Source of the DNA: Nitrospirales bacterium
GTDB taxonomy: Bacteria; Nitrospirota; Nitrospiria; Nitrospirales; UBA8639
Direction of reading: 5' to 3'
NCBI GenBank assembly: GCA_021604005.1
Contig: BQIV01000015.1
Span: 35,084-99,083, forward strand
Length of the DNA stretch: 64,000 nt
A program made the translations under genes and the position numbers. The notes under the pieces are model-generated. The model was given only the letters and a program-made list of their open reading frames with translations, did not search any database and was not told the DNA's origin. Positions 38,697 through 46,034 of this stretch are shown piece after piece; positions within the stretch are counted from its first letter, which is position 1; every line of letters starts with the position of its first letter.

Positions 38697-39488
38697 ATGA
38701 AAATGCTTATTGCACTCATCATCATCCCAGTCTTGCTCGTTGGGTGTACGACCATTCCTCGATCATTTGCACCGAAACACCAAATTACGGCAGAAGCATT
38801 CTCGCATCACTCGCTTGATGCTATTCTTCACAAACATGTGACGGATGGGTTCGTTCAGTATCCCGCAATCGCACGCGATTCAAATTTCACACAATACCTC
38901 AAACAACTCGATCGTGTTGCGCCAACCCAACTTCCAACACCAAACGATCGGTTAGCCTTCTGGATCAATGCCTATAATGCCTTTGCCATCAAAGGCATTG
39001 TGGATGGGTATTCTCCAAGCACGTTCATAGGCCGGTACCAATACTTCATCAACCAGCGTTACAGTGTTGGAGGAGAAACGATCAATCTCTATGATCTGGA
39101 GCGAGGACTCCTAATTCCTGATTTTCGGGAACCCCGTATTCACTTCGCCATCGTATGTGCGTCTCAATCATGTCCCAAACTCCGATCCCAGGCATTCACA
39201 GGTGAACAGCTCGATCAACAGCTTACGGATAGTGCCAGACAATTTATCAACGATCCAACGAAAAATCGGTTCGATCACCACAACAAGATTGCCTATCTTT
39301 CAAAGATTTTCGATTGGTTCATGGAAGATTTCGTCAATCATTCAGGCTCACTAACTGCCTATGTCGCACAATATATCGATAATCCCACACTGGCCCATGG
39401 CTTACAAACCAATACTTATGACGTACAGTTTCTTGAATATGACTGGCATCTCAACGGCGTCGCACCCGATAGCAACAGTCCGCCGTAA
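38697..39488 (+). CDS. DUF547 lipoprotein
   Basis: 263 residues with lipobox 'LVGC' at Cys17. The DUF547 domain is evident: 'LDAILHKHVTDGFVQYPAI', 'RLAFWINAYNAFAIKGIVDGY', 'LYDLERGLLIPDFREPRIHFAIVCASQSCPKLR' (seen as 'RIHFAIVCASQSCPKL') and 'FDWFMEDF'. The 'WINAYNA' and 'CAS.SCP' motifs with His and Cys resemble a papain-like active site, but activity is unproven. The protein is predicted to be attached to the outer or inner membrane. It stands 213 nt upstream of the BufA-like gene on the same strand and could belong to the same unit. Confidence 0.88.
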   Translation: MKMLIALIIIPVLLVGCTTIPRSFAPKHQITAEAFSHHSLDAILHKHVTDGFVQYPAIARDSNFTQYLKQLDRVAPTQLPTPNDRLAFWINAYNAFAIKGIVDGYSPSTFIGRYQYFINQRYSVGGETINLYDLERGLLIPDFREPRIHFAIVCASQSCPKLRSQAFTGEQLDQQLTDSARQFINDPTKNRFDHHNKIAYLSKIFDWFMEDFVNHSGSLTAYVAQYIDNPTLAHGLQTNTYDVQFLEYDWHLNGVAPDSNSPP

Positions 39489-39701
39489 GAACATCCCAGC
39501 ACGCACGTTGGCTATCGTCATTTTTTCGACAATTTTTTATGTGAACCTGTAACGTTGACCGGCCTATGCAGACTACCATCGAAATGGACTATTAGCCCTA
39601 CGCTTAAAGCACTGTTAAACATGAGGCTGTAACGACCGTCGAGAAGTCACACAGCACGAATCCAGATTTTCAATTCACTTGTATTGAGGAGGGTATCAGT
39701 T

Positions 39702-39980
39702 ATGTCCAGTAAATCATTACTTATGGGTGCGGCATTGACAGGAATGTTAATTGCGACAGGTTGCGCACATTCTCAGGACAGCATGCATGACAGTATGTCG
39801 GGAGGCCAAATGGCCAAAGGCCAGTGCCACGGGGTGAACGACTGCAAAGGTCATGGTGAATGTAAAGGCGCGGGGCATTCCTGCGAAGGCAAGAATGATT
39901 GCAAAGGCAAGGGCTGGGTGACCATGTCTCAAGCCGACTGCGATGCCAAAGGTGGTCAATACATGGCTAAGTCTCATTAG
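39702..39980 (+). CDS. bufA: Bufferin-like (BufA-type) Cys-rich RiPP precursor
   Basis: 92 residues from ATG 39702 with GAGGAGGG 9 nt upstream; a frame extension to TTG 39684 contains the ribosome binding site and is rejected. An N-terminal signal ends in 'IATGC' (Cys22), which could be a lipobox. The mature part has six Cys in a spaced repeat: 'GQCHGVNDCKGHGECKG', then 'SCEGKNDCKGKGW' and a final 'DCDAKGG'. This pattern (CHGxNxC, CxGxNxCKGKGW) is that of precursors located before DUF692/MNIO enzymes, the copper-buffering bufferins. The MNIO would oxidise some of these Cys to heterocycles. The TAG stop uses the first base of a MITE-like element. Confidence 0.8.
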   Translation: MSSKSLLMGAALTGMLIATGCAHSQDSMHDSMSGGQMAKGQCHGVNDCKGHGECKGAGHSCEGKNDCKGKGWVTMSQADCDAKGGQYMAKSH

Positions 39981-40167
39981 TTATAGCAAATTCAATTGAA
40001 TTCCGTTGAACCGGGTTGACAGACACCGCACATGATCAGCTTCAACAATGGGAGGTTATGCCCGCTTGGATGAACCTCTTAGGATTGTCGTGGGCTATGA
40101 TGCGGGGATACTCGGAATTCAGTAATGAGACATTCAAGCGATCCGGTATAACTGAAGCGGCTATAAC
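39980..40167 (+). mobile_element. MITE-like element, copy 1 (188 bp)
   Basis: Terminal inverted repeats GTTATAGC (39980-39987) and GCTATAAC (40160-40167). The internal block 'ggttatgcccgcttggatg' begins at 40054 and is shared with copies 2 and 3. It has no coding capacity. Its first base is the last base of the bufA stop codon. Confidence 0.75.
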
Positions 40168-40176
40168 TGCCACATC

Positions 40177-40216
40177 GTCCACTTCTTTTCTCCGGAGCTG
40201 GAGAAAGGAAGTGGAC
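40177..40216 (+). promoter_or_regulatory. 17-bp-stem intergenic hairpin between bufA and bufB
   Basis: Bases 40177-40193 pair with 40200-40216 with one G-T wobble, leaving a 6-base loop GGAGCT. No T-run follows, so it is not a canonical terminator. It lies 32 nt before the bufB start and may block RNase or reduce read-through, favouring precursor over enzyme. Confidence 0.7.
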
Positions 40217-40247
40217 AAATACCGTACACTTTCTCACATATCTAGTC

Positions 40248-41144
40248 ATGAACGATTCTTACACCGAAGCACATGTCCTTTCCCAGCCAAAAGTGGGCCT
40301 TGGACTTCGTCCGATTCACTATCCTCACCTGGAAACACGCCCCAATACGTCAGTGTACTGGTTCGAAGCCATTAGTGAAAATTATATGGATACCGAAGGG
40401 CGACCACTCCACATGCTCCAGCTCATTCGAGAAGACTACCCTGTCGCACTCCATGGCGTCTCGCTCTCGATTGCATCGACTGAAGGACTACGGCCGGAAT
40501 ATGTGAAACAACTGAAACGGCTTAAAGATCGTATTGAACCATGGATCGTATCGGACCACCTCTGCTGGACCGGACTGCAAGCGTCCAATCTCCACGACCT
40601 CTTGCCTTTCCCCTATACAGACGAAGCGCTCACATTACTACTGAAGCATATCGATCAAGTCCAAAACGCCCTCGGGTGCCATATCCTGCTAGAAAACGTC
40701 TCGACGTACCTCCAACCGCCCGGGTCATCCTATGCTGAGTGGGAATTCTTAACAACACTCGCAAAACAATCTGGCTGCAAACTCCTCCTTGACGTGAACA
40801 ACCTCTACGTCAACGCCATCAATCATCGCTTTGACCCAGTAGTTTTCCTTCAAGCCATCCCCACCGAACTGATCGGACAGATTCACCTCGCTGGCTATAC
40901 CGATATGGGAACGTATCTCTTTGACACCCATTCGAAACCTGCGTATCCAGAAGTCTGGGAATTATTCTCGAAACTTATTGCTCGTGCTCCGGACATTCCC
41001 GTGCTCATTGAATGGGACGACGACATCCCCGAATTTTCCGTATTAGAAAAAGAAGCACAAAAAGCCACACAAATATGGAACTATCACCATGGGCACACTC
41101 ACACTGAATCAGTATCAGCGTCTATTTTCGCACACAGCCTGTAG
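40248..41144 (+). CDS. bufB: MNIO family (DUF692) iron oxidase, BufB-type
   Basis: 298 residues, a TIM-barrel multinuclear non-haem iron oxidative enzyme of the family that includes MbnB. Metal-ligand segments seen in order: His69 ('VALHGVSLS'), His104 ('VSDHLCWTG'), Glu149 ('HILLENVSTY'), Asp182 and Asn185 ('LLLDVNNLYVNA'), His213 ('IHLAGY'), Asp226/His228 ('FDTHSKP') and Glu255 ('IEWDDDIP'). 'GLGLRPIHYPHL' replaces the usual 'GvGLR..h' start. These enzymes oxidise Cys residues of a peptide, giving oxazolone/thioamide in methanobactin and a 5-thiooxazole in bufferins. The presumed substrate is the BufA-like peptide upstream. It overlaps the DUF2063 gene by 56 nt. Confidence 0.93.
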   Translation: MNDSYTEAHVLSQPKVGLGLRPIHYPHLETRPNTSVYWFEAISENYMDTEGRPLHMLQLIREDYPVALHGVSLSIASTEGLRPEYVKQLKRLKDRIEPWIVSDHLCWTGLQASNLHDLLPFPYTDEALTLLLKHIDQVQNALGCHILLENVSTYLQPPGSSYAEWEFLTTLAKQSGCKLLLDVNNLYVNAINHRFDPVVFLQAIPTELIGQIHLAGYTDMGTYLFDTHSKPAYPEVWELFSKLIARAPDIPVLIEWDDDIPEFSVLEKEAQKATQIWNYHHGHTHTESVSASIFAHSL

Positions 41145-41886
41145 ACAGGATCACGAAGCCCCGGGCGCACGCCTTGTTGAGTCCATCACTCCGGGGAAAG
41201 ACCTCACGTCATTCGATGCCCTCGAGGTATACCGACGCGGGTACCTGGTCAGGCTAACTGAGGCGTTGGGAGAGACCTACGAAGCCGTCTGGTGGGTAGC
41301 CGGCGATGAAGAGTTTTTTCGACTCGCGAAAACCTTTATTCAGTGTCATCCGTCTCAGACCTATAATCTCTCTTCATACGGAGAAGTATTCGCCGAGTTC
41401 CTGGAAAAAGAAAGGCCGTTTCCCGACCTCGGCTTTCTTCCCGATCTTGCTCGATTTGAATGGCTGTTTAAAAATATTTTCCATCTGTCGCAACATGAAC
41501 CAGTCTCTCAAGAGACGATTCAAGCAATGACACAACAGGGCAATATACGGTTTCAATTCGGCCCATCCGTTCATCTGTTTTCTTCCCCCTATTCCGTCTA
41601 CAACACCTGGAAACTTCGAGGCACCTGCCGCGAAGAACAGCCGCAGCCTGACTGGAACATTGCACAACACCTCTTGCTCTATAAAAAACACCAGCAAATT
41701 TTTGTAAAGGAATTACAGCCTGTTGAATACAGCCTCCTCGAAAACCTCCTCACAGGTCTCTCGCTCGAAGAAGCACTGGACAACAGCCTGAGTCACTATC
41801 CGGAAATGAGTCAGCCAGAAATTTCTCAACTCTTTCAAGTCATGATCCACACCGGCATCATTCAGAATATTGAAGGCCCGTCATAA
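41089..41886 (+). CDS. bufC: DUF2063 partner protein, BufC-type
   Basis: 265 residues. The N-terminal DUF2063 domain shows 'FDALEVYRRGYLVRLTEAL', 'YEAVWWVAGDEEFFRLAKTFI' and 'NLSSYGEVFAEFLE'. The C-terminal half holds a winged-helix-like region ('LENLLTGLSLEEALDNSLSHY'). In methanobactin and bufferin systems this protein binds the MNIO enzyme and helps to present the peptide; despite the older label it need not bind DNA. It overlaps the bufB reading frame by 56 nt, so the proteins are made together. Confidence 0.9.
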   Translation: MGTLTLNQYQRLFSHTACRQDHEAPGARLVESITPGKDLTSFDALEVYRRGYLVRLTEALGETYEAVWWVAGDEEFFRLAKTFIQCHPSQTYNLSSYGEVFAEFLEKERPFPDLGFLPDLARFEWLFKNIFHLSQHEPVSQETIQAMTQQGNIRFQFGPSVHLFSSPYSVYNTWKLRGTCREEQPQPDWNIAQHLLLYKKHQQIFVKELQPVEYSLLENLLTGLSLEEALDNSLSHYPEMSQPEISQLFQVMIHTGIIQNIEGPS

Positions 41887-41915
41887 TTCCGACAGTCTGC
41901 TATTAATGTATTCTT

Positions 41916-42938
41916 ATGATTCCTCTCATTCACGACACGGCACAACCTTTTCTGAATCTGCTGCGTGGTCGTCCGATCCTCGCCATCTTCGAAGTCACGC
42001 TTCGTTGCAATTCCGCGTGCGGCTACTGTGACCTTCCCTTGAACCAAGGCCGATATGAGATGAGTCGGCAGGAAATTCGTCGCGTCTTCAACGACCTGTA
42101 TCACGACGGACTCCGTTTTCTTTTGATTCAAGGTGGTGAACCGTTGTTGAGAAAAGATCTTCCAAAAATCCTACACGATCTCGCTGAGATTGGGTTTGGA
42201 CTCACGCTCATCACCAACGGCACAAAACTGACATCAGATCGAATCAGTCGCCTCGCAGACCTTCCACTGAATATCTCGGTGAGTTTGGATACACTTGATC
42301 GGAATCTCTACAAACAGATCCGCGGGGCCGATCAATTGGGGCTTGTCCTTCATGGCATTGACGCATTAGCCGATTACCCGCACCCTAAATATCTGACCTG
42401 CATCGTCAGTGAAGCCAATCGCGATCACGTCATGGACGTCGTTCGGTTTGCCCGTGATCGAGGGTTTATTCCGGTAATCGGTGCCTATCATTGGGACATT
42501 GATCGATACGGAAAAATTGACTTGACGCTTCAATATCAAAAATCCACGGCAGTATCGGTCTTTCAGTCCATCTTAGATTCCGGACTCGTCCCTCGCGGAT
42601 ATTATCGCCAATACCTGCGCGATAACATCACCTGGCTAAACGGGGGATCGCTAAACCGATGCGATGCCGGACGTTACAGCATCGCCATCGATGCCTCCGG
42701 CAACGTGGCCCCCTGCCTGGCCCTGACACATCATGGGAACCTTCTTCGATCATCGTTGGATAAGATTGTAAACCATTTCGATCAACAGGCCATTAAAGAA
42801 TGTTCAAACCAGTCCTCCTGCAACATGCTCTGTAGCCGAGTCATTGGCTCAACCCTACGCCAGCCAATCAATGCACTGCTGACTCCGACAATGATCGAAC
42901 CGTTCCTCCGGAACCACACCGATGCTCCTACTCACTAA
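41916..42938 (+). CDS. Radical SAM protein with SPASM-like C-terminal domain
   Basis: 340 residues. The [4Fe-4S] motif is 'CNSACGYC' (Cys31, Cys35, Cys38). 'LIQGGEPLLRKDL' is the SAM-binding GGE motif. The barrel continues with 'ISVSLDTLDRNLY'. The C-terminus has a SPASM-type Cys set: 'NRCDAGRYSIAIDASGNVAPCLAL' (seen as 'RCDAGRYSIAID' and 'VAPC') and 'CSNQSSCNMLCSR', enough for at least one additional cluster. SPASM proteins often modify peptides. It begins 29 nt after bufC on the same strand and overlaps the following gene by 17 nt. Whether its substrate is the BufA-like peptide is inference. Confidence 0.88.
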   Translation: MIPLIHDTAQPFLNLLRGRPILAIFEVTLRCNSACGYCDLPLNQGRYEMSRQEIRRVFNDLYHDGLRFLLIQGGEPLLRKDLPKILHDLAEIGFGLTLITNGTKLTSDRISRLADLPLNISVSLDTLDRNLYKQIRGADQLGLVLHGIDALADYPHPKYLTCIVSEANRDHVMDVVRFARDRGFIPVIGAYHWDIDRYGKIDLTLQYQKSTAVSVFQSILDSGLVPRGYYRQYLRDNITWLNGGSLNRCDAGRYSIAIDASGNVAPCLALTHHGNLLRSSLDKIVNHFDQQAIKECSNQSSCNMLCSRVIGSTLRQPINALLTPTMIEPFLRNHTDAPTH

Positions 42939-43578
42939 CGAACGCCTTCCTCTGGCAAGGCTCTTACAATTCATTGAATTAGGTGAAGAAATTGCGCATG
43001 ATTGCGCCAAGACTCAAGTCGCATTGACTCAAGACCCAGGAATGACACACTTTCTTCAAGGACAAGCCAGGCAAGAACTATTGCACGCACGTACATTTCA
43101 TACAGCCATTAATTGGATCGCACCAAAACATCTCGGCCCCTCCCCATTTTCTCAACCATTTGCGCAATACCAACGTCTCATAGCGTCGGCACTGGACCGT
43201 GGGGACTTGTATGAAACCATCTTAGCCGAACAGGTGATGCTTGAAGGGTTAGGAGAGGTCACGCTCAAGAAACTGGAGAAGGGTTTGCTAAAACGACAAG
43301 CCCCGTTCCAACGGCTTCGGCGAATGTTTTTACAACAAGAAGAGGCTCATCATGGGTTTGGACTTCGACTCTTGGAACGTGCAATCGTACAGCGTACGAT
43401 CTCGACACAATCACTTCAAATTCGGGCACAAGATTATATTGGACTGGTTGAGTCAATGATACGAACGGGCCAAGAGCTCCTGGTTGAGATTAATGAGGAC
43501 CCTGATTGGTATCTAACGGAGTTCCAGAAAACATTACCTGATTTGATAAAAGATTCCCCAGCTTTTGCTGTCGTATAA
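42922..43578 (+). CDS. Ferritin-like di-iron protein
   Basis: 218 residues, mostly helical. The carboxylate-bridged di-iron signature is complete: Glu22 or Glu23 ('LGEEIAHD'), Glu52 with His55 ('QELLHA'), Glu103 or Glu108 ('LAEQVMLEGLGE') and Glu140 with His143 ('QQEEAHHG'). This is the E...ExxH...E...ExxH arrangement of ferritin-like oxidases. No signal peptide. The start lies inside the radical SAM frame (17-nt overlap), so the two are coupled. I do not recognise a named subfamily. An oxidase, oxygenase or iron-handling role is possible. Confidence 0.75.
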   Translation: MLLLTNERLPLARLLQFIELGEEIAHDCAKTQVALTQDPGMTHFLQGQARQELLHARTFHTAINWIAPKHLGPSPFSQPFAQYQRLIASALDRGDLYETILAEQVMLEGLGEVTLKKLEKGLLKRQAPFQRLRRMFLQQEEAHHGFGLRLLERAIVQRTISTQSLQIRAQDYIGLVESMIRTGQELLVEINEDPDWYLTEFQKTLPDLIKDSPAFAVV

Positions 43579-43903
43579 TGTGAGATTAAGAAAAGATGAG
43601 TGACGTACACAACAATAGAAAGGAAGAGCAACGTCAAAAAAGAACTCACTTGCTAAACTTCATATCCAGGGCATTCGTCTTTTAGGCTATAGCCGTTCGA
43701 ATAGATGGCTGCTTGTACGACCTATTGTGTTGCGCTGTGAGCATGATGGAGATTCGGCAGAGCAATGTTGTGATTCACTATATTATCCCTATGTGGAAAT
43801 GTCATGAGCAGCAGGAAGAAGGTCGAGACAATTCAACTGTCTCTCACATCTTCGCAGAAGTTCTATTCGGCTCTTACGAAATACGATTCACGAGTAACAC
43901 GTT
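43579..43903. other. Intergenic region with a TIR-like palindrome
   Basis: No convincing gene. The palindrome GGCTATAGCC at 43685-43694 resembles the terminal repeat of the MITE-like elements and may be a solo end. A 64-codon frame at 43713-43907 has no family and overlaps the next gene. Confidence 0.4.
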
Positions 43904-44599
43904 ATGATTTGGGTCATCATTCCAACACTCAACGAAGAACAAGCCCTGCCTGCAACTCTTCAAGCCTTATTACGCCAATCGGGCGATTTTACAGTCGTAG
44001 TCGTTGACGGCAGCAGCACTGACCATACGCCACATCTGGTCGCCAACCATCCACACATCACCCTCTTGACGGCACCGAAAGGACGAGCCTCACAGATGAA
44101 TACTGGAGCCAACTACGTCAGAGAGCACCGAAATTCAGAGAATGACTGGCTCCTGTTCCTCCACGCGGATACCATTCTTCCACCGGATGCTTTGACCACC
44201 TTACACCAGTTAGAGGCCCAAACAACGTGCCAAGCCGGTGGGTTTACCCACCAATTTTCCGGGAATGATTGGAGACTTGGCTTCATCTCATGGCTCGATA
44301 ATTTTCGTTGCACGAGGTCACACATTATTTATGGAGATCAAGCTCTCTTTGTAAGGCAGGGGCTATTTGAACGCATTGGACAATTCCCGAATCAGCCCAT
44401 TCTCGAAGATGTCGCGTTTGGGAATACCCTTTTAAACTATACCATCCCACATCTCCTTCCATCTCCCGTCATCACCGATGCTCGCAAGTTTCTTCGCATG
44501 GGAATATGGAAAAGTTTGACGAGAGTCTTGTTGATCATCTTACATGTCGAATACGGTCTTCCCACTCTCACCCCAGCATTTTTTCAAGACATTCGGTAA
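43904..44599 (+). CDS. TIGR04283-type GT2 glycosyltransferase
   Basis: 231 residues with the pattern of the TIGR04283 subfamily: 'VIIPTLNEEQALPATLQALL', 'VVVDGSSTDHT', 'APKGRASQMNTGA' and 'FLHADTILPPDAL'. The shorter length (about 230) and 'GRA.QMN.GA' separate it from the GT2 enzyme at 34945-35874. Some members take part in arsenosugar synthesis, but most are uncharacterised. No arsenic genes are nearby. Separated by 325 nt from the bufferin-type operon, it probably has its own promoter. Confidence 0.88.
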   Translation: MIWVIIPTLNEEQALPATLQALLRQSGDFTVVVVDGSSTDHTPHLVANHPHITLLTAPKGRASQMNTGANYVREHRNSENDWLLFLHADTILPPDALTTLHQLEAQTTCQAGGFTHQFSGNDWRLGFISWLDNFRCTRSHIIYGDQALFVRQGLFERIGQFPNQPILEDVAFGNTLLNYTIPHLLPSPVITDARKFLRMGIWKSLTRVLLIILHVEYGLPTLTPAFFQDIR

Positions 44600-44652
44600 C
44601 GTGCGTTCGCCTCAACGATCCATCATCTGCCTAAAAAATTGCTCCTTTCACA

Positions 44653-44888
44653 GTTATAGCGAATCCTCATACATTTCAGTTGAGCCACCCTGACTTTCCC
44701 TACGGAATGAAGGAGTTCAAGGTATCGAAATTCAGGGAATCGGCTATAGCTCAGCGCGGTACGATGTGAACATGAGGAAGGTTATGCCCGCTTGGATGGT
44801 CTACAGACGATTGACGGTTCAATAACGAAGGGGCAATCAGTATTCAATGGGGTGACCTGTAGATTCGGCATAACTTAAACGGCTATAG
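44653..44888 (+). mobile_element. MITE-like element, copy 2 (236 bp, apparently composite)
   Basis: It starts GTTATAGCGAATCC at 44653 and ends GGCTATAG at 44888. The shared internal block begins at 44780. It carries about 52 bp more than the other copies in the 5' half and an extra TIR-like GGCTATAGC at 44742-44750, which suggests one element inserted next to or into another. Confidence 0.65.
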
Positions 44889-45196
44889 TTTTCCAGAATC
44901 GCACGCCAAAAACCCAGCAGTCACACATCCGTTTCCTCATCATCAACACACACAGCACAGCTTAAGACTGTCAAATACTTTTTGATAACAGCAACAAGCA
45001 TCTATCGAGTCAACGGCTCAAAAAAACTAGGCTCTCCGCAGGTAAGACAAGAGAAAAGAGAGGAGGAACAGGTTGGAAGCACCAGAATCATGTGGGAAAG
45101 CAAAGAAATACTCAAGAAATCTCAACAGACGCTTAAGAAATGGGTGATTGAGTGCCGATAAAGATCGCAAATAATACAGTGGATAGGAACTTGACT

Positions 45197-45445
45197 ATGA
45201 ACTCAGCAAATGATTTTTCAGCCTTTCTTCGCGACTTCAATGAAGTTGACCTGAATCACTATACCTGCTTCGCGGGAGAATTCCGCGATCAACGCCTCGA
45301 AGCGGGAGCTATGGCTGAAGCGGGATTTTGGAATACGGTCGTGAACCTATGCATCGACGAACGCCTGCGACGAGAAGGCGAAGTCCGGCGATTGGAGTAC
45401 ATGTACCGAACCGGCGTCGATCTAGAAGACGAAGCCGAAGATTAA
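45197..45445 (+). CDS. Small acidic protein, paralogue of the gene at 49529
   Basis: 82 residues from ATG 45197 with AGGAAC upstream; the frame is open from a GTG at 45152. It shares with the protein at 49529-49807 the pattern 'F...D...YT.FA.E.RDQRL..G', 'FWN..V', 'ER.RR..EVRRLE.M.RTG.D'. Alignment of the two sets both starts at this ATG ('MNSANDF' against 'MNAVQDL'). Very acidic C-terminus (LEDEAED). No membrane segment or known domain. A 23-codon frame (45090-45161) precedes it after an AGGAGG and could be a leader. Function unknown. Confidence 0.65.
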   Translation: MNSANDFSAFLRDFNEVDLNHYTCFAGEFRDQRLEAGAMAEAGFWNTVVNLCIDERLRREGEVRRLEYMYRTGVDLEDEAED

Positions 45446-45728
45446 CCTGCACACATCGGCCTAAAAATTCTTTCCTCACTCTCCGCTTTACCAACAATCC
45501 TCGAGGTGCATGTCATACGTCAGGCCCCAATGTGACGCCTACACATGGTTACCGCTGAACTATATGCGAGCAAGTCCTCGGTCATCTCCTTACTGAAAGC
45601 AATCCAGCGACCTCCCCAAACTTGCAAAAACTAGACGTACTTTTTTTCTGAAATTCAATAACTCAGATAGAAGTTATCGAAATAGCTAACACAGGTATCC
45701 AAATAGATACGTGTTGCAATGGACGCAT

Positions 45729-45992
45729 TCACTCCACACTTGCGACAGCCCACCATACCTTTCTCTTGTCGATCAAGACCATCAATAATTTATCAACTTG
45801 ATGTAGCGACACGCCTCTCAACATCCAAATGGCATTGAGATTGCTCCTTAAGACTTGATGAGGATCCTCATCCGTTCGTTGAATCTGAAGACAAGAACAA
45901 CACACATCACCAGGATCGTGCGTACATAACGCGTTGGCAACCATAAGAACAATATGACGAGACTTTTTGAATTCGAAAAACATTTTATACAT
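45729..45992 (-). CDS. Possible small orphan protein
   Basis: An 87-residue frame in the 589-base gap between plus-strand genes, encoded on the opposite strand. It has balanced composition, Cys-rich 'CTHDPGDVCCSCLQIQ' and a hydrophobic C-terminal part. No clear ribosome binding site and no recognised family, so it may be chance. It is listed because the gap is otherwise unexplained. Confidence 0.3.
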   Translation of the reverse strand: MYKMFFEFKKSRHIVLMVANALCTHDPGDVCCSCLQIQRTDEDPHQVLRSNLNAIWMLRGVSLHQVDKLLMVLIDKRKVWWAVASVE

Positions 45993-46034
45993 CTGTAACC
46001 CCAGCGTATGTATTTTCAGGAAAGGACCAAAGCT

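Noticed and set aside
43713..43907. A 64-codon frame between the ferritin-like and glycosyltransferase genes
   Set aside because: It overlaps the glycosyltransferase start, has unlikely composition and no ribosome binding site.
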